Shown: positions 17,140-25,419 of the stretch, piece by piece
How the letters are laid out: every line of letters begins with the position of its first letter
Position numbering within the stretch: position 1 is the first letter of the stretch
Translations under genes and position numbers: made by a program
NCBI GenBank assembly: GCA_947498415.1
Contig: CANMKB010000003.1
Span: forward strand, 434,001 to 498,000
Origin: an uncultured Paracoccaceae bacterium
GTDB lineage: Bacteria > Pseudomonadota > Alphaproteobacteria > Rhodobacterales > Rhodobacteraceae
DNA: 64,000 bases
Direction of reading: 5' to 3'
Notes under the pieces: generated by a model
Database searches by the model: none
Seen by the model: the letters and a program-made list of their open reading frames with translations, nothing else
Told to the model about the DNA's origin: nothing

Positions 17140-17922
17140 ATGAAAATTCGTTTTAAATCACGCCCTACGCGTGCGCGTTACGCAAGCACAGGTGACGACA
17201 ATATTTTTTCTGAAGTTTACGAGGTCGAAAAACCTCGGGCGATTGTACCACGCGATCTTACACGCGCGACAGCGGATGTTTTGCATCCGGTCGCGTTCCG
17301 TGCGCAATCTGTTGATGTCATCAATTCAGATACGCCTTCCCATTTGCGCGGCCTTGCCGCGATTTGTGTAACGGGTCGTGTGGTAACGCCCAATGGGCCC
17401 CAGATGATTGGCGATTTGAAGGTTGGTGACTTGGTTCTAACACGTGACAATGGGTTTCGGCCCATTCTGATGACTTTGAACGTCACGCATGGAGCGGCGG
17501 CGCCTTGTTTAATTGAAATTGCTCAAGGTGCTTTGGGCGAAGGTCGGCCCGAGGGCGCGTTGCGCATGTCTGGCCGTCAGCGCGTCTTGCTGTCTGGCCC
17601 AAAGGTTCAGGCGCAATTCGGTACCTCTGAGGTATTGGTTCGTGCCGGAGATTTGTTGCATCTTGAGGGGGTGCGTCAAATCACCGAGGTGGTTAACATG
17701 ACCGGACTTTTGTTTGAAAACCACGAAGTTCTGCGCGTGAATGAAAGCTGGTTTGACAGCATGCAGCCAGATCGTGAATGCCGTGCGCATCTTAGCGCGG
17801 ATCAAGAGACTGCGTTGATGACAGCTGTTCCAAACTTGAAAGACCTGCCCATCGAGCGCAGCTTTCCTGCGGCGCGTCAGGTTTTAAACAGCGCCTTTGC
17901 GCGTCAGTTTCGCATCTCATAA
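17140..17922 (+). CDS. Hint-domain protein
   Basis: A 260-residue protein. After a basic, poorly conserved N-terminal 75 residues, a Hint domain begins at Cys76 (ICVTGRVVTPNGPQMIGDL) with the KVGDLVLTRDNG segment, SGRQRVLL, and a late LLFENHEVLRVN segment matching the end of the Hint domain in the divergent RTX protein. It has no RTX repeats and no signal peptide. The start ATG 17140 follows AGGAACAGGCTGATT, a fair ribosome site. Function is unknown; such stand-alone Hint proteins are frequent in Rhodobacteraceae. Confidence 0.8.
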   Translation: MKIRFKSRPTRARYASTGDDNIFSEVYEVEKPRAIVPRDLTRATADVLHPVAFRAQSVDVINSDTPSHLRGLAAICVTGRVVTPNGPQMIGDLKVGDLVLTRDNGFRPILMTLNVTHGAAAPCLIEIAQGALGEGRPEGALRMSGRQRVLLSGPKVQAQFGTSEVLVRAGDLLHLEGVRQITEVVNMTGLLFENHEVLRVNESWFDSMQPDRECRAHLSADQETALMTAVPNLKDLPIERSFPAARQVLNSAFARQFRIS

Positions 17923-17985
17923 TCTTCACGCCGGGCACACGGGGGCTTGATCACAGGTTAACGTCGGTTGTGCTACGGTCGGCGT

Positions 17986-18564
17986 ATGACCTTTTATACA
18001 AGACTCCCCGCATTCGTTTTTGCGATATCAATGCTTGCCGGTGCGGCACTTGCCGCGCCTGAGACCTATATTCTGGATCGCAACCAAAGCCGCGTGGGTT
18101 TTACCTATGATCGTGGCGATCAGCAGGGCAAAGGTTTTTTTCCAGTCCAATCCGCAGAGGTCACTCTGGATCTTGAACGAGTTCAGAATTCAATGGTTGA
18201 CGTCACTCTCTCTGTCAAAGAGGCCCGTGCAGGTGATCTATTTTCCACCTCTGCCATGAAAAGTGCAGAGGTTCTGAATGCCGACCGCTTCCCAATCGCG
18301 CGGTTCAAAAGCACACAGGTGCGGCGCGAGGGGCAGGGGGTTGAGATTGACGGGCAGTTGACGTTGCGCGGTACGACGCGCCCCGCAACGGTACAGGCGC
18401 GCATCCTGCGCCGGCCCGATGCGCCCAAAGACAACTCAGAGCTGGTGCTTGAAATCACCGGCGGCGTAAATCGGTTTGATTTTGGTGCCACCGGTTATCC
18501 AAATTTTGTCGGAGACCAGATCGGTCTGAAATTTTTTGTCTGGCTTAACCGCGCAACACGCTAG
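17986..18564 (+). CDS. YceI-family periplasmic protein
   Basis: A 192-residue protein with a signal peptide ending near ALAAPE at about residue 21. The mature part shows the YceI lipocalin-like barrel: YILDRNQSRVGFTYD near the start, then STSAMKSAEVLNADRFPIAR and the GQLTLRGTTRP loop, ending with VNRFDFGATGYPN. YceI proteins bind isoprenoid-like lipids in the periplasm. ATG 17986 gives a proper signal peptide; an in-frame earlier start adds six residues. Its end overlaps the convergent CorC-type gene by 20 bases. Confidence 0.9.
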   Translation: MTFYTRLPAFVFAISMLAGAALAAPETYILDRNQSRVGFTYDRGDQQGKGFFPVQSAEVTLDLERVQNSMVDVTLSVKEARAGDLFSTSAMKSAEVLNADRFPIARFKSTQVRREGQGVEIDGQLTLRGTTRPATVQARILRRPDAPKDNSELVLEITGGVNRFDFGATGYPNFVGDQIGLKFFVWLNRATR

Positions 18565-19876
18565 GGTTATCCAGCGGGCGCAACTTTAGTTTGGTGATGC
18601 GGTTGTCTTTTCGGGCCACAACCTCAAAGCGGAAACCGTGAAAGGCGAACACTTGACCCACCACCGGGATCGATTGCGCCTCATGAATCACCAGACCAGC
18701 AATGGTATTGGCCTCTTCATCTGGCAGGTTCCAATCAGAGGCACGGTTGAGGTCGCGAATGGTCATCGCGCCATCAATGATGAATTGCCCGTCTTCTGAT
18801 TTGCGGATCGGATGTTCTGCGGCTGGGTCGAATTCGTCGGTGATTTCACCCACGATTTCTTCGAGGATGTCCTCAAGTGTGATCAAGCCACGCAATGCAC
18901 CGTATTCATCGACGACCAGTGCAAAGTGACTGCGGCGCTTCAGGAATTGGCGCATCTGATCATCAAGTGATGTCGTGTCTGGTACGAAGTACGGCTTTTT
19001 GGCCACTTCTGACAGCTCAAAGCTGGCCAGCGCATCCGCATCTGCTTTGGCCCCTGCGACACGCGCATGCATTGAACGCAAAAGGTCTTTGGCGTGGACA
19101 ACGCCAACAATGTTTTCAGGGTCATCCTTGAACACAGGCAAGCGGGTATGGCTGCTTTCAAGGCACTGAGCGAGGATGTCTGCTGGGGCATCATCTGCAT
19201 TGATCATCTCAATGCCGGAACGGTGCAGCATGATCTCTTCAACCATGCGTTCCGCCAGATCGAGTGCTCCCAAAATGCGATCACGGTCTTCCTTTTCAAC
19301 GATACCTTCTGAGTGGCCCAGTTGAATGGCGCCTGCGATTTCCTCGCGTACGGCTAGGATTTGACTGTCAGGGTCGATGTTGACGCCAAACAGACGCAAG
19401 ACCAGACGCACAAGCATCCGTACCGCTGAAACGATCGGCGCAAAGATGGTGACCAGTACACCAATCACACCCGACACCCGCGCAGCGGCGGTTTCTGGCG
19501 CTGTGATCGCATAGGTCTTTGGCAGCACTTCGGCGAAAATCAAAACCAATAGGGTCATCACAAGGGTCGCCAGTGCAACGCCGCTTTCGCCAAACACACG
19601 TGTGAACAAAGCCGTCGCCAAGGAGGCGGCCAGGATATTCACCAGGTTGTTGCCCAGCAATACAGAGCCGATCAAACGCTCGTTGTCTTCGGTGATTTTC
19701 AGCGCATGTTGTGCGCCTTTGTTGCCCTTATCGGCTTGCGTGCGCAGCTTGCCCCGAGAGGCTGCGGTCAAAGCAGTTTCGCTGCCAGAGAAAAAGGCAG
19801 AGAGTGCCAGCAATACGACGATCGCCCCTGAGGTGACCCAAAAGGCGGTATCCAGTGCCGGAGTTGTGACTTCCAT
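18545..19876 (-). CDS. CNNM/CorC-type hemolysin-family transport protein
   Basis: A 443-residue protein with the order DUF21 transmembrane domain (residues 1-185, opening with GSETALTAASRGKLR), two CBS domains (about 200-335, including LPVFKDDPENIVGVVHAKDL and FALVVDEYGALRGLITLEDI) and a CorC_HlyC domain at the end. Such inner-membrane proteins act in magnesium or cobalt efflux or homeostasis. The TlyC or hemolysin name is historical. It stands alone on its strand, between YceI and the metallophosphoesterase. Confidence 0.9.
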   Translation of the reverse strand: MEVTTPALDTAFWVTSGAIVVLLALSAFFSGSETALTAASRGKLRTQADKGNKGAQHALKITEDNERLIGSVLLGNNLVNILAASLATALFTRVFGESGVALATLVMTLLVLIFAEVLPKTYAITAPETAAARVSGVIGVLVTIFAPIVSAVRMLVRLVLRLFGVNIDPDSQILAVREEIAGAIQLGHSEGIVEKEDRDRILGALDLAERMVEEIMLHRSGIEMINADDAPADILAQCLESSHTRLPVFKDDPENIVGVVHAKDLLRSMHARVAGAKADADALASFELSEVAKKPYFVPDTTSLDDQMRQFLKRRSHFALVVDEYGALRGLITLEDILEEIVGEITDEFDPAAEHPIRKSEDGQFIIDGAMTIRDLNRASDWNLPDEEANTIAGLVIHEAQSIPVVGQVFAFHGFRFEVVARKDNRITKLKLRPLDNPSVLRG

Positions 19877-19945
19877 CGGTTAAAAAATCCTCTTAACTGA
19901 TGGTGTTATGGGGCCCAGAGGGCTTTGGTTCAAGGGGGCGTTGGC

Positions 19946-20752
19946 ATGATGCATCATGATCTGGGACAATTGGATCATAGAATGTTGCTCTTTGGTGGGC
20001 CGTATTCGAATTTGCAGGCGACACAAGCGCTGTTTGCGCAGGCAGGCGCCTTGGGGATTGCGCCGGCCCAGATGATGTGTACCGGCGATATCGTGGCCTA
20101 TTGTGCGGATGCGGTGGCGACCACAGCGTTGATCCGCGCATCTGGCATGACCGTTGTCGCTGGCAATTGTGAGAAACAACTTGCGGTCAACGCATTGGAT
20201 TGTGGCTGTGGGTTCGAAGAAGGCACCACCTGTGATGTTTTATCAGCAGGATGGTACGCACATGCCAATGCGCAGGTTGGTCAATCAGATCGCTCTTGGA
20301 TGGGAACGTTGCCGGATATTGTAACGTTTGACCAAGCCGGAAAACGCTTTGCCGTCATTCATGGTGGGTGCACCAACATCAGCAGGTTTTTGTGGCCCGT
20401 CAGCCCTGACGCAGCGTTTGCCGAAGAAATCGCAGCCATCGAAAACATCGTTGGCCCGGTGGATGGTATCATCGCGGGACACTGCGGCATTCCATTTGTC
20501 AAAGAGACGGGCGGCAAAGTTTGGATCAATGCAGGAGTTATCGGGATGCCACCCCATGATGGGGCACAAGATACGCGGTTTATGGTGCTATCAGAAGGGC
20601 AGGTGACATTGCATCATCTGGCCTATGATGCACCCGCTGCACAGGCCGCAATGATCAAAGCTGGTTTAACCCAGGGTTATCAAACTGCATTGTTATCAGG
20701 GGTTTGGCCATCTGAGGATGTGTTACCTCCTGAATTGCGTCGCGCTGAATAG
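19946..20752 (+). CDS. Metallophosphoesterase-like protein with altered metal motifs
   Basis: A 268-residue protein with the overall metallophosphoesterase order but substituted ligands. The first motif, normally DxH, reads GGPYSNLQATQ (residues 17-27). The GD motif is kept (CTGDIVAY), GNHE is GNCE (73-76), the HGG histidine is kept (139), and the GHxH motif is GHCG (178-181), followed by WINAGVIGMPPHDG. Several cysteines are added (DCGCGFEEGTTC). I recall similar sequences in other roseobacters, so this is probably a conserved variant rather than decay. ATG 19946 follows AAGGGGG. Whether it is an active phosphatase is unclear. Confidence 0.78.
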   Translation: MMHHDLGQLDHRMLLFGGPYSNLQATQALFAQAGALGIAPAQMMCTGDIVAYCADAVATTALIRASGMTVVAGNCEKQLAVNALDCGCGFEEGTTCDVLSAGWYAHANAQVGQSDRSWMGTLPDIVTFDQAGKRFAVIHGGCTNISRFLWPVSPDAAFAEEIAAIENIVGPVDGIIAGHCGIPFVKETGGKVWINAGVIGMPPHDGAQDTRFMVLSEGQVTLHHLAYDAPAAQAAMIKAGLTQGYQTALLSGVWPSEDVLPPELRRAE

Positions 20753-20770
20753 AGGAACGTTGGAGGTCTG

Positions 20771-20845
20771 GAATGCGCGAATATGCTGCGCATTCATGCC
20801 ATGTCTTTCAGTGCGTAGGCTCGCCACACGAGCGAGCCTACTTTC
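20771..20845. repeat. Two hairpins between the phosphoesterase and TRAP genes
   Basis: GAATGCGC pairs with GCGCATTC (20771-20795), and GTAGGCTCGC pairs with GCGAGCCTAC (20815-20841). The second hairpin is followed by TTTCT on the plus strand and lies just after the TRAP permease stop, so it may act as a weak terminator in both directions. Confidence 0.6.
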
Positions 20846-20854
20846 TGGGGTGCC

Positions 20855-22921
20855 CTAGTAGGCCACGGATGGCAGCCAAGTCGCCAAAGCGGGCCAGAGG
20901 AACACAAGAGCCAAGCCAGTCAACTGCAGCAGGACAAAGGGAATAATGCCTTTGTAGATGTCCATCAGCTTGATCTCGGGTGGGCACACACCTTTGAGAT
21001 AAAAAAGCGCAAATCCCACAGGTGGCGTTAGGAAACTTGTCTGCAACGTGACTGCAACGAGAATGACAAACCAGACCAAGGATGGTTCATCGATGGCGTC
21101 AAAGCCAGGGATGTCGAGGCCCAGACCATTCACGATTGGACGCATGAGTGGCAAGACGATCAGGGTGATCTCAATCCAGTCCAAAACAAAGCCCAGCAGG
21201 AAGACGATGAAAAGGATCGCGATGACCGTACCGTTTGGTCCAAGTCCGGTGCCATGGATCATGGCTTCGATCAGCTCGTCACCGCCAAGTTCACGCAACA
21301 CGTATGAGAAGACCGTTGCTCCTAGGAAGATCGCAAAGATGTATGCGGTTGTGTTGAATGTCGATTTCAACACATTCACCAGTTTGCGCAAGGTCAATTT
21401 GCGGTAGCCAAGTGCCAGCAGGGTCGCGCCAAAGGCCCCGATGCCAGACGCTTCTGTCGGCGTCGTCAGACCCGCAAAGATCGACCCCAGAACCGCAAGG
21501 ATCAGGCCCAAGGTTGGGAGAACTGCAATCAACACATCTTTGACCGCCGCCCAATCCGGACGTGTCGCACCTTCTGGGGCTGGTGCGACATCGCGTTTCA
21601 CCAGTGCGATGATGAAGATGTAGGTCAGATACAAGCCACCAATGATGATGCCTGGGAAGACGGCTGCCATAAACAGATCGCCAACAGAAAGCGCCATCTG
21701 ATCGGCCATAATCACCAACATGATGGAGGGCGGGATCAAAATACCTAAAGTACCAGAAGCGGACACCACGCCTGCTGCCAAAGAAGGATTGTATTTCTGC
21801 TCGATCATGGATGGCAGAGACAAAACACCCAGCAGCACAACCGACGCACCAATGATGCCTGTGGATGCTGCAAGAATGATACCGATCATTGTTACGGTGA
21901 TCGCAAGCCCGCCGCGCACGGTTCCAAATAGCCGCTGCATAGAAGTCATCAAGCGTTCTGCAACACCGCTTTCATCAAGCATCAGGCCCATGAAGATGAA
22001 CATCGGGAGGGCAACAAGCACAGCGTTTGACATGGTGGCGTAAACGCGGTTCACCACGGCGCCGAGCGTGAGATAATCCAGCCCGGTCAGGGTTTCTTCC
22101 AACCCGGTCCAGTTCATCATTCCATTGTCAAAAAGGAAGGCGATACCGCAATAGGCGACTCCCACTCCGGCCAATGTCCAAGCCACTGGGAAGCCTGTAA
22201 ACAGCAGCGCAATAAAGGTGAGGAACATCGCGATGACAAGTTTCTCTTCGGTTGTCTCAACCAAGAATGTCAATGCGGTGGCAACCAGAGCAAAACCGAT
22301 CACCGCCCACACGATCAAACGCAGGCCTTTGCCCTGACGTTCGTCTTCGTAGTTCGTATAGAGCGCGTGTACGTCGTGGATCAGGCGGGCCAGAGCGGCC
22401 AGTCCAAGCAGGACAAAGCTCACGGGAATAACAGCTTTCAACGCCCAGCGTGCAGGCAATCCTGTTGGACTGTCAGAGCGTTCATTCACACGCCAGCTTT
22501 CGTAGAAATAGTCGTAGCCCTGATCGACCATCAAGTAGATGAACGGCACCAGAAGCGCCAGAATGCCGATGATCTCGATCACACGGCGTGCGCGGGCGCT
22601 GAGTTGCATGTGCAGCAGGTCTACACGCACATGGCTATCTGTCACCAGCGCATATGAAATGCCAACCATGGTGACGAGCCCATAAAAGTGCCATTGAATT
22701 TCATCAAGCTTGGGGAAATTCAAATCAAACAGGTAGCGAAGCGTCACCTGCGAAACGATGGCTGCAATCAGTAGGACATTGGCCCACATCACCACACTGC
22801 CAATAGTTTTGACCAATGAGTCGAGGCCGACTGCGACGGCCTGCGTGTCACGTTCTTCTCGTTCTAGAATGTGCTCGTAGATGTCGGTTGGATTGGTTTC
22901 GGGCGCGTTCAGAGTGGCCAT
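20855..22921 (-). CDS. Fused TRAP transporter permease (DctQ-DctM)
   Basis: A 688-residue inner-membrane protein joining the small (DctQ, about residues 1-220, four helices, with WHFYGLVTMVGISYALVTDS) and large (DctM, about 230-680) TRAP subunits. The DctM part shows the helical repeats including GGLAITVTMIGIILAASTGI and PPSIMLVIMADQM. The complex drives sodium-coupled uptake of a solute delivered by the adjacent DctP protein. Start 22921 (MATLNAPETNPTD) follows GAAGGAAGCT. A hairpin separates it from the upstream dctP gene, a usual way to lower permease level relative to binding protein. Confidence 0.92.
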   Translation of the reverse strand: MATLNAPETNPTDIYEHILEREERDTQAVAVGLDSLVKTIGSVVMWANVLLIAAIVSQVTLRYLFDLNFPKLDEIQWHFYGLVTMVGISYALVTDSHVRVDLLHMQLSARARRVIEIIGILALLVPFIYLMVDQGYDYFYESWRVNERSDSPTGLPARWALKAVIPVSFVLLGLAALARLIHDVHALYTNYEDERQGKGLRLIVWAVIGFALVATALTFLVETTEEKLVIAMFLTFIALLFTGFPVAWTLAGVGVAYCGIAFLFDNGMMNWTGLEETLTGLDYLTLGAVVNRVYATMSNAVLVALPMFIFMGLMLDESGVAERLMTSMQRLFGTVRGGLAITVTMIGIILAASTGIIGASVVLLGVLSLPSMIEQKYNPSLAAGVVSASGTLGILIPPSIMLVIMADQMALSVGDLFMAAVFPGIIIGGLYLTYIFIIALVKRDVAPAPEGATRPDWAAVKDVLIAVLPTLGLILAVLGSIFAGLTTPTEASGIGAFGATLLALGYRKLTLRKLVNVLKSTFNTTAYIFAIFLGATVFSYVLRELGGDELIEAMIHGTGLGPNGTVIAILFIVFLLGFVLDWIEITLIVLPLMRPIVNGLGLDIPGFDAIDEPSLVWFVILVAVTLQTSFLTPPVGFALFYLKGVCPPEIKLMDIYKGIIPFVLLQLTGLALVFLWPALATWLPSVAY

Positions 22922-22978
22922 AGCTTCCTTCTCCAGGGGCCATGGGCCCAATAATAACGGTCGTCTTAAGTTGGAAAA

Positions 22979-23004
22979 TGGGGCGACCAAGCGAGGTCGC
23001 CCCA
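22979..23004 (-). terminator. Intercistronic attenuating hairpin between dctP and dctQM
   Basis: TGGGGCGACC pairs exactly with GGTCGCCCCA (10 bp, six-base loop), followed by ATTTTCC on the minus strand. It lies 20 bases after the dctP stop and likely causes partial termination. Confidence 0.75.
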
Positions 23005-23023
23005 TCGAGGGATGCAAGTAAAG

Positions 23024-24076
23024 TTACTTGCGTGGGAGGAATGCGTTTTCTTTCCAAACCGCATAGCCGTCACGGAATTCAGTCAGATCCGCGAGCACTT
23101 TTGCGAAGAACTCGTCGTTGCCCGCTTCTTCTGCGGCCACTTCTTCCCAAGTGCTGCGGAATGTAGACAGCATCTCGTCGTTCCAGGTTTTCATGGACAC
23201 GCCGTTGTTTTCGATGTTGTCGATCAGAGCCGCGTGCTGGATCGCTTCACCTTCTGCAAAACTGTCCGCCATCGAGGCCTTACATGCGTTTTCGATGATG
23301 GCTTTGTGCCGATCAGAAGCTCCGTCCCAGACGTCTTTGTTAACCAGAAGCTCAAATACGGTCGCTTGCTGGTGCCAGCCTGGGAAGTAGTTGAACTTGA
23401 CCAGCTTGTGGAAGCCAAGACGCGCATCAATCGCAGGCATAGAGAATTCGGTTGCGTCAATCGCTCCTTTTTCTAAAGCTGGGAAGATTTCACCGCCCGG
23501 CAACAGGGATGTCGCAACACCCAGTTTCTGCATGACTTTGCCGCCCAGACCGAAGAAACGCATTTTCAGGCCATCAAGGTCTTCTGGGGTGTTGATTTCA
23601 TTTGCGAACCAACCAGAGGTCTCGGGCGCAATGACGGCACATGGCAGGACTTTCACGTTGAAGCCCGCTTGGTCGTACATTTCCTGATAGAGGTTCATGC
23701 CGTTGCCATAGTAGAGCCACGCCATGTACTCACCCGCTTCTGGGCCAAATGGAACCGCCGAGAAGAGAGGTGCCGCTGGGATTTTGCCTGCCCAGTAACC
23801 CGCAGTTGTGTATCCAGAGTTGATCTTACCGGAAGAGACCGCATCCAGAATTTCAAACGGCGGAACCAGTTTGCCTGGTTCGTAAACCTTCATTTTCAGC
23901 GTGCCGCCAGACATCAGGTCGAGTTGTTCTGCAACGCGCGGGATCGGGGAGCCCAATCCTGGCAGAGAGGTAGAAAACGCAATGGGGGTTTTCAAAAGGA
24001 TCTTGTCAGCTGCGGTTGCACCCTGCGCGGCAACCAATGTTGCGGCGACAGCCAGGGAAGTAAGGGTCTTTTTCAT
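23024..24076 (-). CDS. TRAP transporter substrate-binding protein (DctP family)
   Basis: A 350-residue periplasmic binding protein. The signal peptide is [20 protein letters not shown], cleaved after ATA near residue 22. DctP-family features include the PFEILDAVSSGKINSGYTTA segment, WLYYGNGMNLYQEMYDQAGF, the substrate arginine region LDGLKMRFFGLGG and PALEKGAIDATEFSMPAID. The pattern resembles the TakP type that binds 2-oxo acids, but the ligand is not certain. Start 24076 follows GGAGGAGA. The gene is expressed from a promoter region rich in palindromes shared with the FCD-type regulator. Confidence 0.9.
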   Translation of the reverse strand: MKKTLTSLAVAATLVAAQGATAADKILLKTPIAFSTSLPGLGSPIPRVAEQLDLMSGGTLKMKVYEPGKLVPPFEILDAVSSGKINSGYTTAGYWAGKIPAAPLFSAVPFGPEAGEYMAWLYYGNGMNLYQEMYDQAGFNVKVLPCAVIAPETSGWFANEINTPEDLDGLKMRFFGLGGKVMQKLGVATSLLPGGEIFPALEKGAIDATEFSMPAIDARLGFHKLVKFNYFPGWHQQATVFELLVNKDVWDGASDRHKAIIENACKASMADSFAEGEAIQHAALIDNIENNGVSMKTWNDEMLSTFRSTWEEVAAEEAGNDEFFAKVLADLTEFRDGYAVWKENAFLPRK

Positions 24077-24122
24077 CGTATCTCCTCCAACGATCAAAAT
24101 ATCCGAGCGAACGGCTCAAATT

Positions 24123-24139
24123 GGTAAATAATATTTACC
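24123..24139. promoter_or_regulatory. Palindromic operator candidate upstream of dctP
   Basis: GGTAAATAATATTTACC has eight-base arms around one central base. It lies 47 bases before the dctP start, a position suited to promoter blocking by the FCD-type GntR protein. Confidence 0.6.
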
Positions 24140-24157
24140 TCAATATTCAGTCAATCA

Positions 24158-24170
24158 TTTAGTTTACCAC
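24158..24170. promoter_or_regulatory. Operator-like half, inverted copy 1
   Basis: TTTAGTTTACCAC is the exact reverse complement of the element at 24329-24341. The pair faces both promoters and shares the GGTAAA core with the palindrome at 24123. Confidence 0.55.
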
Positions 24171-24328
24171 TGGGCGTGTGGAAAATCGCAGATCGCCTAG
24201 GGCCTAAATGCACAGATTTTCCACTACTGTTCTAAGGGAGGGTTATATTACTTAATTAATTCAATATGTTGAAGTGAGTGTGTCTATCAGTATTTTTGGG
24301 TATTTACGGCTTGTAATAGTGATCCTTG

Positions 24329-24341
24329 GTGGTAAACTAAA
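24329..24341. promoter_or_regulatory. Operator-like half, inverted copy 2
   Basis: GTGGTAAACTAAA lies 43 bases before the regulator start and mirrors 24158-24170. This suggests autoregulation by the GntR protein. Confidence 0.55.
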
Positions 24342-24384
24342 TTAACAACAGAAAAATCAATTCAGCGCGCAGGACAAAGACAAC

Positions 24385-25158
24385 ATGTCTGGAAAAAGCC
24401 CATTTGAACCTATTGGTCACGAATCAATTTCGGATGCTGTGGTGGATCAAATCGAGTCGATGATCGTCGATGGTATCCTGAAAGAGGGTCGCAAATTACC
24501 CTCAGAAAGAGAGCTGTCGGACGTCATGGGGGTGTCACGCCCAAAGATCCGAGAAGCGCTACAGGACCTAGAAAGCAACGGGCTTGTAACAGTACGCCAT
24601 GGGGAAGGAACGTTTGTTTCGACTTTGACAGGCCGCGCCATGTCTCCAGCGCTGCTGTCCCTATATGCGCGCCATGGCGAGGCCTTTTATGACTATTTGG
24701 AATACCGCCGCGAGCAAGAGGCCTTTGCTGCGCGGTTGGCTGCTGAGCGTGCAACCCATTCTGACAAAGAGCGTTTGGCAGACATTATTACTGAAATGGA
24801 AAAGGCCTGGGAAAACGACGATCTCGATGCCTCACAAGAAGCTGACATCCGCCTGCATTCCGCCATTGTAGACGCAAGCCAGAACACAACACTGATGCAT
24901 ATGATGGCCTCCGTCTATGATCTAACGCGGCAAGGTGTTTTCTATAACCGCCGATACCTACGCACCATGGACGGCACCGGTCAAATTCTGCTTCAACAGC
25001 ACAAAGATTTGGTGGAAGCTATTCTTTTAGGAGATTGCAAAGCCGCTGACACAGCAGCGCGTGCGCATATGGACTTCGTTGAACAAAGCTTTCGCAAAGG
25101 ACAAGAGCAAGCGCGCCGGGAGGAACGGGCCGCGAAAAGGCGAAAGCTCTCGGTTTAA
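24385..25158 (+). CDS. FadR/FCD-family GntR transcriptional regulator
   Basis: A 257-residue regulator with a winged helix at about residues 10-75 (VVDQIESMIVDGILKEGRKL, then LSDVMGVSRPKIREALQDL) and an all-helical FCD ligand domain. The metal-binding FCD residues are plausible in ADIRLHSAIVDAS (Asp/His) and later histidines such as AHMDF. Such proteins sense organic acids and usually repress transport operons. Divergence from the TRAP genes and the paired palindromes support control of that uptake system. The tail is strongly basic. Confidence 0.9.
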   Translation: MSGKSPFEPIGHESISDAVVDQIESMIVDGILKEGRKLPSERELSDVMGVSRPKIREALQDLESNGLVTVRHGEGTFVSTLTGRAMSPALLSLYARHGEAFYDYLEYRREQEAFAARLAAERATHSDKERLADIITEMEKAWENDDLDASQEADIRLHSAIVDASQNTTLMHMMASVYDLTRQGVFYNRRYLRTMDGTGQILLQQHKDLVEAILLGDCKAADTAARAHMDFVEQSFRKGQEQARREERAAKRRKLSV

Positions 25159-25379
25159 AAGAGCGAGTGCGAAAGCCTGAATTTATGGGAAAGCGTGCCT
25201 CAACCAGTTTGGCAGTCTCGCACCAAAGTCAAATCAGCACCACATTAACAAACTGGGTGGGTTTGGCTCAATCCACTCATTCACTGCGAAATGCGCTGAC
25301 ATCTGTTTTATAAGGCTGACCCAGCTGCGACGAACGTACCAGGGCAGGTGACGTTCACCAAAAACGAAATGAGAGTGCT

Positions 25380-25403
25380 GTCTGGCAAGATACCCTGCCA
25401 GAC
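25380..25403. repeat. Hairpin after xerD
   Basis: GTCTGGCA pairs with TGCCAGAC around eight bases. It lies 17 bases beyond the xerD stop and may be its weak terminator, though the T-run is poor. Confidence 0.45.
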
Positions 25404-25419
25404 CCATTTCTAGGCGATC

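Larger units (their letters stand above)
24077..24384. other. 308-base divergent regulatory region of the TRAP locus
   Basis: No gene is visible. The AT-rich stretch contains a 17-base palindrome near dctP and a 13-base inverted repeat pair spaced 170 bases apart, listed separately. These fit control of both directions by the regulator at 24385. Confidence 0.7.
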
